From Chamaecyparis obtusa (taxonomy: Eukaryota; Streptophyta; Pinopsida; Cupressales; Cupressaceae), in NCBI GenBank assembly GCA_027943335.1, contig BSBK01001534.1, positions 1,977,001-2,041,000 on the forward strand: a DNA stretch of 64,000 nucleotides. The letters run 5' to 3'. The notes beneath the pieces are model-generated. The model had not been told where the DNA came from. It saw only the letters and a list, made by a program, of their open reading frames with translations, and ran no database searches. The position numbers were made by a program, and so were the translations under genes. Shown piece by piece: positions 1 to 12,000 of the stretch (the stretch's first letter is position 1; every line of letters starts with the position of its first letter).

Positions 1-1423
1 ATAATCAACTCGGTAAGCTATCAAGAATAACTTTTTGTTCATTTATCAAATACTAGTAAATTCTATACTGTGATTACCAATTAATCTAGATATGAAATGT
101 ATAAAGTAAAATAAAAATCCAATCACATCAAGTACACATAACACATATTTTAACATGAAAACCCTACTAAGGGAAAAGCCACCTGGGGCTGGTAACCAAA
201 AATATTTCACTCTTCTGAAGTGAGCTTGGTTAGGAGCCAACCCTGTTAAAGGTTACAATGCACACTATGAGGTGTGACCTAGTTAAAGGATTTATCACTA
301 ACAGTTAACTCTTGACCAGCATTCACTATGGGGTCAATAAGAAAACCAACAACATTCATGGAATGTCATACTGAAATACAAATAAGACTGTTAAGTCCAC
401 TTGGTTAAGAGATTTACCTGTAACAATGGTTAAACTGATACAATAGTGATCTAATTCAAATACAACTAATATTTACAGATTTTCAAATCTATGCTAAGCT
501 CAAAATACCTCCTCTAATCAATAATCACTTTAATCATTTATATCCATCAACATATTTAGCTTAGTGAATAATACCATGTCACTCGGTAATGCCTTCAGTT
601 CATCTTGGTTCTATTTGTAACCAGTTTGATCAATAGTGCATGAAAAAATTCCTTTCACACGATTTCTCCCGCAGTGTCAATAAGCTCCAGACTCAATAAT
701 GAATCTCATGTCTCTTTAAATAGACGTCATAAACCATTTTATTCTCATCCATTAGATTTTGCCTCTTAATCTTCATTGTTCATTTTGTCGCTTCAAGCTT
801 CCTCGACAGATGTGTCTATAACACGTTTCATCCTTCTCCATTCAATCGATCTTGAATTTTGTCAACTATTAGATCATCATAACAACATTTATCTTTTACC
901 TCAGAATTATAAGCAACCTATCATCTCATCAATTCAGTCGGTTGTTATAAACTTTAATTGTTTCTCTTACTCGGTCAATATAGAATGAGTCGGTGAATAC
1001 TAACTCAGTTATTAGTATTACTTGGTATACACTACACTGGCTCGGTGTATACAAAAATCTTCAATTACTGACCACATAAATTTGTTCAGTTCTGATCTCT
1101 AATACATAACAAATTCATGTAATACAATCAAGTCAACAAAATGATGTCATAGACTCATCAATAAGTTACCCAATGTATACCTTAGCCACATCTCTATATC
1201 CATCTCATCTTCATGTATATATCTCTTTCCTTTACCATTTTCCTTCTTCAGATGTTTGTAACCATCATGATAAGTATAGTAGAAACTAGTTGACATCAAT
1301 GACAATACACATTAACTGATTTAATTTCCTTACATATCACTTTAGTATCTCGGTGATCTCTAATCACTATCTTTCACTTGTCCATTCAATTCATCAAGAT
1401 ATTCAATCAGTTGTAGATTATCA
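1..1423 (-). repeat. 3' LTR of copia D, left end outside window
   Basis: This stretch lies downstream, in minus-strand sense, of a copia RNase H region and next to a purine tract. Read on the minus strand it begins TGATAATC directly after AAAGGGAGAGAT, the usual polypurine tract/LTR junction. It is AT-rich, has no credible reading frame, and is rich in CTCGGT/ACCGAG motifs like the copia LTRs at 33652-34873 and 61586-62811. The phrase around 388-418 (gactgttaagtccac..ggttaagagattta) recurs in the solo LTR near 34080, so the families look related. The outer end is not in the window, so full length and target duplication cannot be given. Confidence 0.6.
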
Positions 1424-1435
1424 ATCTCTCCCTTT
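1424..1435 (-). promoter_or_regulatory. Polypurine tract of copia D
   Basis: The minus strand reads AAAGGGAGAGAT immediately before the LTR start TGATAATC. It is preceded by a 'gccatcaatgcc' context that is common at plant copia 3' ends. This would prime plus-strand DNA synthesis in reverse transcription. A second purine run lies at about 1694-1711, further inside the element. Confidence 0.6.
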
Positions 1436-1916
1436 GGCATTGATGGCAACACAATATGAAATATGTCATAGAATACCAAACATCTATACTACAACTATGT
1501 CAATAAATGTTGTAGCTCGGTAAGCTCTCCCTAGCTTGATCATTTAATATGTTTAATCACTGCATTTCAACATTTCAGATAGACTCCCCCTATGAATTTG
1601 ATCTTCTTCCTTGATACTTGTTTGATTCTCTCTAAATAGATAATAGACTTTCTCTCCCTTCTTTATGTTCTCTCTAATTGATATTTCATATGAATCTTTC
1701 TCTCCCTTTGACAACAATGCCAAAAAGAATAAACAGCTCTCCAATAGCCAAAAAATATCTTTTTTGTTCAATTCAAATCATGTACCTGCTTGTACAAATA
1801 TACAATTTTCTCTGTTCTAGCTTTCACAACCTTAGGAAACATAAAGTGTGAACAATATGCATCAACATCATTTGATGTTATGATAAAGTATAGGTTGTTG
1901 CAACCTCGTGATCACC
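1436..1916 (-). other. 3' untranslated segment of copia D
   Basis: This lies between the end of the RNase H frame and the polypurine tract. A 72-residue open stretch (1553-1771, minus) begins MNKKDIFWLLES and is hydrophobic then charged. I find no family resemblance and no sign that it is a gene. The extra purine run at 1694-1711 (aaagggagaga on the minus strand) could be an internal or older tract. Confidence 0.4.
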
Positions 1917-4585
1917 TTAGTGATCGACAGACAGGGGATGGACCCCTAGTCTAGTCCTCAAGTACTCAAATGTATCCTTCAGTAGGGGTTTAGTAAATAT
2001 GTCTGCAAGTTGTTCTTTAGATTTCACAAATTCTAGTTTCACTTTCTTTTCTTGTACTTGTTCCCTCAAATAGTGATACTTAATAGATATATGCTTTGTC
2101 TTAGCATGCATCACTGGATTCTTGGAAATATTTATAGCACTTGTGTTGTCACAATATATAATCACTGGATCAATGATCTCTTCATTATGCCTTTCAAAAG
2201 TTGTTTTATCCATGCAATATTTGAACAATTAGCAGCAATAACAACATATTCTACTTCAACAGTAGACTGAGAAATACATGCTTGTTTCTTACTTATCCAA
2301 GTAACTAACCTTTCTCCCAAAAAGAATGCTCCATCGGTTGTGCTCTTCGAGTCATCAATATTTCCAACCCAATTTGCGTCGGTGTAAAATTGTAGTTCAA
2401 AATTGTCTTTTTTTTGTACCATAAACCATAATTCTTTGTGTTTTTCAAGTATCTCAGAATCCTCTTAACATCAGTCATATGTGATTCCTTAGGATTAGCA
2501 GAAAATCTTGCTACAATCCCAGCAACATGTGCAATATCAGGTCTACTATGCACAACATACATCAGTTTACCAATCATTGATCTATATAATGTCTAATTTA
2601 CCTCAGTTGACTGATCATCTTTTATCAATTTGCATCATGTGACCATCGGTGTACCTACCAGTTTTGAATCTTCCATTTCAAAAGTCTTCAACACTTCTTT
2701 GATATACTTTGATTGTGTTATGAATATCCCTTCATTTTGTTGTAGAATTTGCAAACCTAGAAAGAATTTAATCTCTCCAAATATTGACATCCCAAATTCC
2801 TTTTTCATTTCAGCAGCAAAAGATTTGCAAATATTATCATGTCCTCCAAATATAATATCATCAAAAAAAATTTCAGCAATAAGAATCTTGTCATCAATTT
2901 CTCCTTTCAAATATAAATTATTATTGTCATTTGTCCTCACAAATCCAATACTAATAAGATATGCATGCAGTCTTTCATACCATGCTTTCAGTGCTTGCTT
3001 CAGTCCATATAGTGCTTTGTGAAATTTGCATACCATGTTCTGCTTATTTGGGTCAACAAAACCTCCAGGTTGTTCAATATAAACCTCTTCCTCAAGTCTT
3101 CCATTCAAAAATGCAGATTTAACATCTATTTGATATAATTTAAATTCTTTGTGTGCAGTATATGCAAGTAGTATTCTAACTCCTTCAAGTCTAGCAACTG
3201 GTGCAAAAGTCTCACCATAATCAATTCCTCCTTGTTATGCATACCCTTTACCAACAAGTCTTGTTTTTTTCCTAGTGGCTTCACCATTCTCATTCAACTT
3301 GTTTCTTAATATCCATTTGGTTCCAATAATATTTTATCACTCGGTCTCGGTACCAATGTCCATGTTTTGTTTTTAACTATCTGCTCAATTTCTCCATTCA
3401 TGGCTTTAATCCATTCTTCATTCTCAAGTGCATCTCTAACATTTTTAGGTTCAAATTCACAAACTAAACATGTGCTTTGTCTCAACTTACTTCGTGTCAT
3501 CATGCCAGCTTGCTTGTTTCCAATAATTTGGTTATGTGGATGGTGTCTCCTCACAAAGTTTGCTAACACTTGTTCTCTTCTTTGTTCATTAGTCAGTGTA
3601 GGATCAATTTCTTCGTCAATAGCAATTTTTTGATTCTCAATGTCTATATGTTGATGCTCGGTGTCTTTATCATGTTTCTCGGTAGCTTCTACCTGTTGCT
3701 CAGGGAGGGGGTCAGGTAACTCAATGAATGTATATCTGTCGTAGTCTTCTGGTTCTTCTTTCTTTCTTCATCATTTTTCTCAGTAAACTCATCAACTTTC
3801 ACATTAGCACTTTCAATCATTTTGTTAGAAACCTTATTCAAACATTTGTAAGCTTTTCTCTTAGTATAATATCCTAAGAATATTTCTTCATCACCTTTAG
3901 AATCAAATTTTCCATTTCTACCATCTTTCAGAATGTAACATATACTTCCAAAAAATTTGAAATAACTTACATTAGGTGTGTACCCAAACCATAATTCATA
4001 AGGTGTCTTGTTTTAATCTTTCTTCAATTGTACTTGGTTTAATGTGTATACAACACTGCTAACAACCTCTCTCTAGTACATTTGTGCAACATCTTTCTCA
4101 ATCATCAGTGTTCTAGCACAATCAACTATGGATATATTCCTCCTTTCAGCAATTCTATTATGTTGTGGTGTTCTTGGTGTAGAAACCTATCTTTTAATTC
4201 CATGCTCATTACAAAAGTTAGTGAATTCATCATAAATAAAATCACCTCCTTTATCAAATCTTAAGCATTTTAACTCTTTTCCACTTTCATTTTCCACTTA
4301 AGCTTTATACCATTTAAACATTTTGAAAGCTTCATATTTCTCTTTCAAAAATATAACTGTCATCATCCTAGAATAGTCATCAATAAATAGAATAAAGTAT
4401 ATGTCACCATAATCACTCTGATTTCTCATAGGACCACATAAGTTGGTATGAACCAACTCCAAAATAGATTTAGATGAATAGGTCTTACTCTTGAAACTAG
4501 ATTTTGACAATTTTTCCGTCTGACATTGTTTACACATGACATGGTCAGGTTTAAATAAGCTCGGTAAGCCTCTAACTTTTCTTTT
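1917..4585 (-). pseudogene. Copia D pol, 3' part: integrase core, RT, RNase H (decayed)
   Basis: On the minus strand this is the downstream half of a Ty1/copia polyprotein. From 4537 down it has the integrase zinc-finger end (MCKQCQTEK) and the first catalytic Asp region (FILFIDDYSRM). At 3569-3306 is the linker WIKAMNGEIEQI..TWTLVPRP. At 3108-2635 is the reverse transcriptase with [16 protein letters not shown] and FFLGLQILQ. At 2577-1917 are MYVVHSRPDIAHVAG, the RNase H motif YTDANWVGNIDDSKST, IIYCDNTSAI and the terminal LADIFTKPLL. The RT active-site box reads FFDDIIF where this family normally has YVDDI. Frame changes near 2162-2228, 2305-2422 and 2577-2640, and several stops upstream, show it cannot make a working polyprotein. 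The 5' half is at 20110-20955, beyond the gypsy A insertion. Confidence 0.9.
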
Positions 4586-4590
4586 CTTAC
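4586..4590. other. Left target-site duplication of gypsy A
   Basis: CTTAC precedes the gypsy A LTR start TGTAGACACC and recurs at 20110-20114 directly after the other LTR end. Taking out the element plus one copy joins the two halves of the copia D integrase in one open frame. That independently confirms the boundaries. Confidence 0.93.
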
Positions 4591-6092
4591 TGTAGACACC
4601 TAAAAATCCTTTAGAAAATAAAGTATTTTTATTTTCTGAAAATCTCTGATGACATCATCATTTATTAATTAATTAATTTATTTTTATGTCATTAAATCCC
4701 TTTATCTTAATTAAAAATATTTAATTAAGGAATCCCTCCCAAAAATGTTTAAATCTTATTTAAACATTATCTCCTTATTTATTAATTATTTTAATTAATA
4801 AATTGACCAAAAATCTCAAAATAAATAATTAATTTATTTTTTGCCTAAACTTGGCCAATTTCCTTTAAACCACTAACCTCTTCTAGAATCTTCTAATCCC
4901 TTCTTAATTTTGATTAAAAGGCTAATCCCATCTTTTCTAACCCTAATCCCAACTCAAAATATTTAATAAAGATTAAATATTTATTTTCATATTTATTGAA
5001 AATATTTCAATAAATATTCCCAAAACTTAAGCTTTTGGAATGAATAAGCTTTTATTCCATACAACCAAGGAAAACTCTAGACTCTTCTAGAATCTTCTTA
5101 AATCCAACCTCTTCACCCATCCTAATCCTAAGATTATCCTAATCCTAATTCCTCCCTTAACCTTGTCACATTCCCTAAACAAGGTTAGCCAACTCTTAAG
5201 CTTACCCCAAAGTCAACAAAGAGGGCTTCCCTTTTTGAAATGCATTGAAGGCATTTAAGGCCTCCTTATCCCTCTTACATGCACTTATGGTGCATTTAAG
5301 AAGCCCCTCACCCCTTTCTTACACCCTTTGACCTTAGGCACATTTTCTAAATTGTGCACATTCCTCTCATCTTTCAATCCAATGCCTTTGTGACACTTGG
5401 CACAAGGAGGTGATCCCTAAACTAGCACAATCCATGTGCTCCCCTTTGAGTGAATCTTGGCCTCTCTTAAGGATTTCAATCCTGGCCACTCATTCTTCCT
5501 TCCCAAATCCTATAAATACCCCTCCTTTCAAGAGAAAAAAATAAGCTTACTTTCACTCTCATGCATTGTTATAATGCCATTTTCATGTTAGATCTTAGAA
5601 AATCATTCTAATTAGCTTATTTTTTAGCATTTTAGCTCATCTTAGCTTAGTGATAATGGATTAACATAGTTTTTATTGTTGTTTTGCATAAGCATAGCAT
5701 CATACCACATCTCTAATTTGGTCTAAAATCAATCCTAGATTACTCATCATGTAGCTTAATCTCCATTAAAGCATTTTTGGATCCTTGAGGCCTTAGGGGC
5801 AAATCAGGTGTTCTATACCTATTTTTGTGCCATTTTGGGGTTTTCATGGATTTCAATTCATCTTAGAATGCATTTAGAGTATGCTCCAAGTGCTTAGAGA
5901 GCACGCCCACATCCCCCTTATCAGAGCAAATTAAACAGTGCTTGGGTGCACCTGTTTTTGGCTCAATCTGAGGTGGCTAGCTTAGAGTTTATTTGTGTCA
6001 TTTTGATTGCATGCTTAGATTAAACTCTTAATGTTTGATTGATTTAGGCCTTTCAAAACAGATAACAGGTACCCTCGAAAGTCTTGCTCACA
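4591..6092 (+). repeat. 5' LTR of gypsy A
   Basis: It starts TGTAGACACC and ends TTGCTCACA. It matches 18587-20109 along its length with a few substitutions and small length changes in the AATTAATT tracts near 4660-4680. It should hold promoter, transcript start and polyadenylation signals. A TATA box is visible at 5511-5518. Confidence 0.93.
5511..5518 (+). promoter_or_regulatory. TATA box in 5' LTR of gypsy A
   Basis: TATAAATA lies in the context aatcc-TATAAATA-cccctcctttcaagag. The same context occurs in the 3' LTR (19529-19536) and, slightly changed, in family B LTRs (21105-21112 and 27375-27382). Conservation across two LTR families supports it as the real promoter core. Confidence 0.7.
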
Positions 6093-6095
6093 TTC

Positions 6096-6113
6096 TGGCA
6101 CGCCCGGTGGGAC
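6096..6113 (+). promoter_or_regulatory. Primer-binding site of gypsy A
   Basis: TGGCACGCCCGGTGGGAC begins three bases after the LTR end. It starts with TGG, as expected for pairing with a tRNA ending in CCA. The same 18 bases follow the element B LTR at 27962-27979. I could not match the complementary tRNA 3' end to a plant tRNA from memory, so the primer is unassigned. Confidence 0.8.
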
Positions 6114-6354
6114 TCAAACCACAATCAGCTTGATCAAATCACAACTTTTTCACTCTCTGTCGCAGGAAATGGAAGAAATCATGCCTTCAGAAAAAGAAAT
6201 TTCACCTACAGCAATGAAATCATGCCTCTGACAAAACAAATCACGCCTTGAAGAAATCAAATCACGCATACAGACACTATTTTCAGGCCTGGTTACTGGC
6301 AGATTTCCACCAGCGATAACTTCTATTCTGCTTCTACTTCTTCTTCTGTCGCTT

Positions 6355-6600
6355 AAATATAAAGAAATCACGCATTTGTATAAAAAAATCATGCCTATAA
6401 AGAAAGAAATCATACCTTTGAAGAAAGAAATCACGCCTTTGAAGAAAGAAATCACGCTTTTGAAGAAAGAAATCATGCCTTTGTATAAAGAAATCATGCC
6501 TCTGTAGAAAGAAATCACGCCTTTGAAGAAAGAAATCACGCCTTTGCAGAAAGAAATCACGCCTTGCATAAAGAAATCACACCTTTGCATAGTTATCTGT
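6355..6600 (+). repeat. 21-bp minisatellite in gypsy A leader
   Basis: About ten to twelve imperfect tandem copies of a 21-base unit like gaagaaagaaatcacgccttt, with variants catgcc and tgtata. Its minus-strand translation gives a repetitive GVISFFK pattern that is a by-product of the repeat. Confidence 0.8.
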
Positions 6601-7169
6601 CGCCTGTAGAGGTACAGAATGTCGCCTGTAAGAATGAAATGTCGCCTCTGCACTTTCTAGCGTCGCCTATAAGCTGGACAGTGTCGCTTTTTGGTGTTTT
6701 TCTGTCTGGGACTGGATTTATTTTTTATTTTGCAAACAAAAGGTCAAACTCAATCTTGAATGAAACTAAAGGAAAGAACTTAGGTCCTAAAGTGTCATTG
6801 TCATTTTAAAAATCAAACCCAATCTCGAATGCACTAAAAGGAACGAACACTCTATTCCCTCTCTTGTTTCAGATTTCAGAGCAAGAAAATGAACACAATC
6901 TTGAATGATCTAAGGATAAAACAAAGCACATTTTCAAAGTTCCTAAATCAACTCGCAAATATCAATCTTGAATGCCCAAAAGGAAAGAACTTGCAACCGC
7001 TCAAATCATTTACGTTTTGAAGAAAGAACAAATCAAAATCTAAGCACGTGTGTCTTCATTTTCAAAAGTTCAAACATCACTTAATCAATTTGGGAAAATG
7101 AACAAACTTGCTTGATGTGCATCTAGGAGCTTTCATTTTCTGTAAATCCTGTTAAAGTAAGCAACGTAG

Positions 7170-7620
7170 AACATTTGAACTCGGACAAGTTCACTTGTTC
7201 TACTTTTAGCGAGGCCTGTCCGGGGAGAAAAGCGCTTCCTCCTCGGAGAACGACCTCAAACCGGTATCCCCCCCGGCCGGTATATAAATAAAGTGAAGGC
7301 AAAAAGTACTCACTTACATCTCCTAATCGCTGGGCATCTTGTGCCAAATGCAAATGTCTGGGGAAAGGTAAATATTCCTCCCCCAGCGTTGTTGGCTAGG
7401 CTCTTAAGTGAGTCACAGGTGGTCAGCATAACCGGGTATGGAGACTCCATGAAACTATTAAAAAACTTGATAAAATAGAAGCTACCCTATCTACATCTGA
7501 AAGTATCAAAATCCTTGTGCAAGGACCGATTCCAAGGGGTTTACCGGGTTGCCTCAAGATTACTCACCATTTGTATTCCCTTCTGGGGGATACCAAGCTG
7601 TGGGCAAGCGATTTTGATAC
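7170..7620 (+). other. Leader block conserved between gypsy A and element B
   Basis: The phrases ggacaagttcacttgttcta, gagaaaagcgcttcctcc and gattactcaccat recur in order at 54962-55390 in element B with scattered transitions. Two elements of different LTR families share this noncoding block while gag-pol is not shared. A role in RNA packaging, dimerisation or translation start is a reasonable inference, not a demonstration. Confidence 0.55.
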
Positions 7621-9017
7621 TCACCTTCCTTAGGTAGATCTGTTTGAAGTGCTTGACAGTCAAAGACTCCGTGAAAACACTTGTTGAAACATACATTTTC
7701 AAAGCTTTATCAGAGTCAGTCATCCTGCTTGTATCTCACAAGGTTGCTTTGTCCCTTGCAGAGATTGCTTTTCCAAAAGTCTTTTTTACCTATCCTTTGC
7801 CATTGGAAAACATTGAATCGACAAACTTGATACTCAGAAAATCTTACAGAAATTAGATATCCAAAGAGCCTTTTGTTCTCAAACCAAACCTATCAGAATT
7901 TTCCCAAAGATATGCCCAATTTGATCAAACATCCAAAAGCCAAGTTGCCCAAATCAAAAGATTATCAAGAGAAGAAAGTTGCAGAAAGAAACCTCAAGAA
8001 CCATCAATCCTCTATCCAAGCAACCCAAGCAGAAGAAAAATATCAAGAAAAGCTTGATAATATTGGCTATAATGCAAGAGTCAAACAGTTTGCCTACCGA
8101 TTCCAAGTGAACCATCGCTACATCAGCCTTGAAAGAGAAGATTAGATAGGATCCATCACATGTCCATTCTACCTGCAGATCTCAAAATCCTATCTCGGCA
8201 GTCCCTCATCCTAGCTTCATCCTAGTTTCATCCCTGCATCATCACCAAACCTTAGTTACATCCTAGAATCCTTCTTAGTTGCATGCACCATCATCCTCCT
8301 AGCAGCATCATAGATCATCCATCCCAGTCGCATCTGCATCATCCTTTTAGAAAGAGCATTGTTCCATTATCCTTCACCATCTTTTCATCAGCAGTCCACC
8401 ATCAAAATCCCATATCCTTCATCCAAATCCAGCATCCATCATCTAAATCAGAACCCACCATCTTTTGTACCAAATCCAGAGACCCAAATCCACAAGCACT
8501 TAGTGTTCGAAACCTTTGAGTTGTTTCCATCCCTTATCCTAAATCAGAAAGCATCCCCTTTTTGACAGAGCATTGTCTAAAGGAAATCCAACTTGTCCTT
8601 GCACAGCCTCATCATCTCGAGCAAGAGATTGGCTTGTATTGATAAGCATCCAGTTAACCGAAGATCATTAGTCTATCCTAGGTTGGCCCAAATCCTATCA
8701 CTGATCCTCCATCAGGGAAAAATAGAAGCTCATTGTTGACACTTAGTAATCTTCCACCAGCATCCCACCAATCCTCCACCCGATCTTGACCCAAATCAGA
8801 GCATCCCACCAAGCCTCCATCATCACCAAGCTTTTTTACCAATTTGCCACCATCTCCCATCAATCTTCCACCATCCTTGATCCAAATCCGAGCAGTTCAT
8901 CAATCCTTGCATCGCATTTTAGAAATTCATCATCCTTAGAAGTTCCTTAAGCTTGCATCCACCATCCTTTAGAGTTCTTTAGGAAACATCTTGCATCCAT
9001 CTAGCATCTACATCTCC

Positions 9018-12000
9018 ATGCCTATCGAGACAAGATCTGGATCTATGAAGCGAAGGCACATGAATCCTTATCCAATTTCCAGCTCATCTGATCCTAACAT
9101 TTTTACCAGTGCAATGGTAGCCTATGATCCCCAAATACAAACTGGAAATACATGGGATGATCCCAATATCCCCTCAGCTCCTCTGGCAATAGAAACATTT
9201 GTGAATCACCCAGAGAATCCACCAGCAGTCAATACATTCATAGCCCAAAAGCAGCAGAGCATGTTCACTAATTTGACACAAAGGCATACTCCCATTCCGC
9301 CATATCTCCATCCTCGTATTCCCATAAGCACTATCCAAATCCCAGCACAAGTATACTCTCCATTCATCCAACCATTCACTGATCCCACCTTGCAAACATC
9401 TCAAGCAACCTCCACCATTCCCCTTCTTCTGCAAGGGAGCTTCGCAAGCCCCGTAACACAAGCTATCACACCATCTGCTCCATTCCCTATCACAGGTACT
9501 TCATCATCTGCCATGGCCTCCCAAGCTCTTGCACAAATCCAACGCTTGTCACAAAATCAACTCCCACCTCTTACACATCCATTTACACAAGCAGCTCCAT
9601 CTCCTTCCACACCATTCTTTTTAGGAGGGATGAAATCATCCTTCCCCCTTGCTCCACAAGCTTCAACATCCATACCATCTTTCCCAGGGTCAACACAATC
9701 GTTTCCCTCTTTCACCCAACAAATGCCAGCATCATCTATTCTAGGGGCAGCGCAATCACTCCCCTTTCCTCCTCAGCAAGCTTCCGCATCAACATCACCC
9801 TTTTCATGGGGAATGCAAACGTTTCCTTCCTTTCCCCCCCAGCAAGCATCTACCCAGGCACAAGCCCATCAAAATGCCTTCACCACAGGGATGCCTTCCA
9901 TGGGCTTTTCCAATCCACCATTCATATCCCAAACTCCCATCACATCCACCTTCCCGGCGTCTGCTGCAACACAATTCCCACCACACACTGGCTCTCGTTG
10001 GGGCCTCACTCAAGAAGAAATGAAAGCTTGGGGCATACCAACCCATTCTCCTACATCTATGTTTGGAAACTAACAAGCCACCTCCTCACAAGCAGCACAA
10101 CAACCATCACAACTTCCACCAGCTTCATCCTTTGCAAACTATCCATTCACAACACCTAGTGCCATTCAGCAAGTTCCTCCACCTCAGTAGCAAAGTTCAT
10201 CCCATTTTGCAAGTTATCTTGCCCAGTCACCCTTTGCTTCAAGCTTCCCCACATCAAATTCACCCTTAAGCAATGCAGGAATGCACCCGGCCTACATTGG
10301 TCAACCACAGAGCCAAGTTCAGCAAGGACCACCTTACCAGCAAGCGGTGTCATTCCACCAACCTCCCCCACAACAAACCCCTATCATTCCCCAGCAATAG
10401 CAAGCTTCCTCCTACCAGGCGCAGCAACAAATTCCCATCATCCCACAACACCAACAAGAAATCCCATATCCATCACCACAATATCCCCCTATGCCACATC
10501 AGCAGTATCCTCCCCAGCAAGCATCACTCCAAGATCCACTCCAATATACCTATCCCGCTAGACCATCTCCATATCCCGGTCCACAATACCCACCTCAAAT
10601 GGGAGTACCTGCTCAAACACCAATCAATGTCGAGTGGGAAGCCATGAAGAACGCTCTTAAAGAGCTCCAAACTGGTACTGAGAGCAAAACCTACAAGTTT
10701 GAAGAGGTGTGTCCTTACCCATTTGACCAATCTATTGCTGCTATTCCCTTCCCCAAGCACTTTGAAACACCTAAATTTGATAAATATCGGGGGAAAGGAG
10801 ATCCAGTCAATCATGTTAAGGAATTCTATATGGCGTGCCAAGAAGTGGCTTACAGTGATAACTATCTCTTGCGTTTATTCCCCAAAAGCTTGGGAGGAAC
10901 TGCTGTTGAATGGTTCTACAAAATACCATGTGGGACTATCACAACCTTTGTTGAACTTTCTGAGAAGTTCATTGCCCACTATGCCCACAATGTTGAGAAT
11001 GAGTTAACCTTGTTAGATCTCTGCAACTCAAAATAGAAAGATGGAGAAAGCCTAGCAGAATACTTGCAATGATGGAAAAACCTTACCACCAGGTTATCAT
11101 ACCAACCGCCAGAAAAACATTTGACCAAAATCTTCATTGATAACCTACATCCTAAGCTATCCCACTTCATGTGGATGAATTGTCTCCAAACCTATCAAGA
11201 TATCAAGAGCAAGGGGATAGGTATTGAAAAGGCCCTCCTAGATGAAGGCACAATCCGACACTTCAAAAATGATGCCCAAAAACCCAGAAATGATAAATCC
11301 CGTTACTGGAATCGTAACAAAAATGTTGTTATTAATGGAGCCACTGATACCAAGCATGTCCAATTTGTTGTAGCTAGTCCTCCGTCAACTCTTGCATACC
11401 AACAACAACAAGCGCCCATCCATCAGCAACCTCCTCAAGTCCATCAACAAACCATGCAACAATATCCTTCTCAGAATAATCAGCAGAATTATCAGCAGCA
11501 AGCCCATCAAGCCTATCAAGGTAAACCAAACAATCAAGTCAATGTCGTCAATATTGCTCCCAAGCAGAACAAACCCAGAGCTCAAAATTATCCAAAGAAG
11601 ACCTTCACACCGCTGGGTGAACCTCTGGATGTTATCTTTCATCGGATGGCCAAGGCCAACTTGATTACATATCCACCAATTCAGCCAGTTGATGATACCA
11701 CTCCCAAGCCTGATTGGTACAAAGATCATGAGTACTGTGATTATCATCGTGTCAAAGGACACACTACCCTGAAGTGTATGAGACTCAAAAACTATATCCA
11801 AGATCTCATTGATCAAAAAGAGATTCAAGTAGATACACCCGCTCAAGCCTCACCAAATGCCAATTTACAAATCTATCAAAATGTGTTCCCACAACACAAT
11901 GCTAGGAAGAATCAAGCTAATATCAATCATCCCCAGAATCATGGTAAAGGCAAGCAAGAAGATCACACTACTGCCTACATTAATTATGATAAATTTGTTG

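Larger units (their letters stand above)
6114..9017 (+). other. Leader (5' untranslated region) of gypsy A
   Basis: About 2.9 kb separates the primer site from gag. It holds a 21-bp minisatellite (about 6355-6600), a stretch with repeated 'aatcttgaatg' phrases (about 6740-7100), a block conserved with element B (about 7170-7620), and a CCATC-rich stretch (8150-8990). Short open stretches such as 7873-8145 and 8283-8519 have no recognisable domain, and I do not call them genes. Confidence 0.6.

Noticed and set aside
6150..6653. Minus-strand 167-codon frame with repeated GVISFFK units
   Set aside because: It is produced by the 21-bp minisatellite in the gypsy A leader, on the strand opposite to the element's transcript.
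11385..11846. Minus-strand 153-codon frame within gypsy A gag
   Set aside because: Antisense shadow of the glutamine-rich gag coding region.
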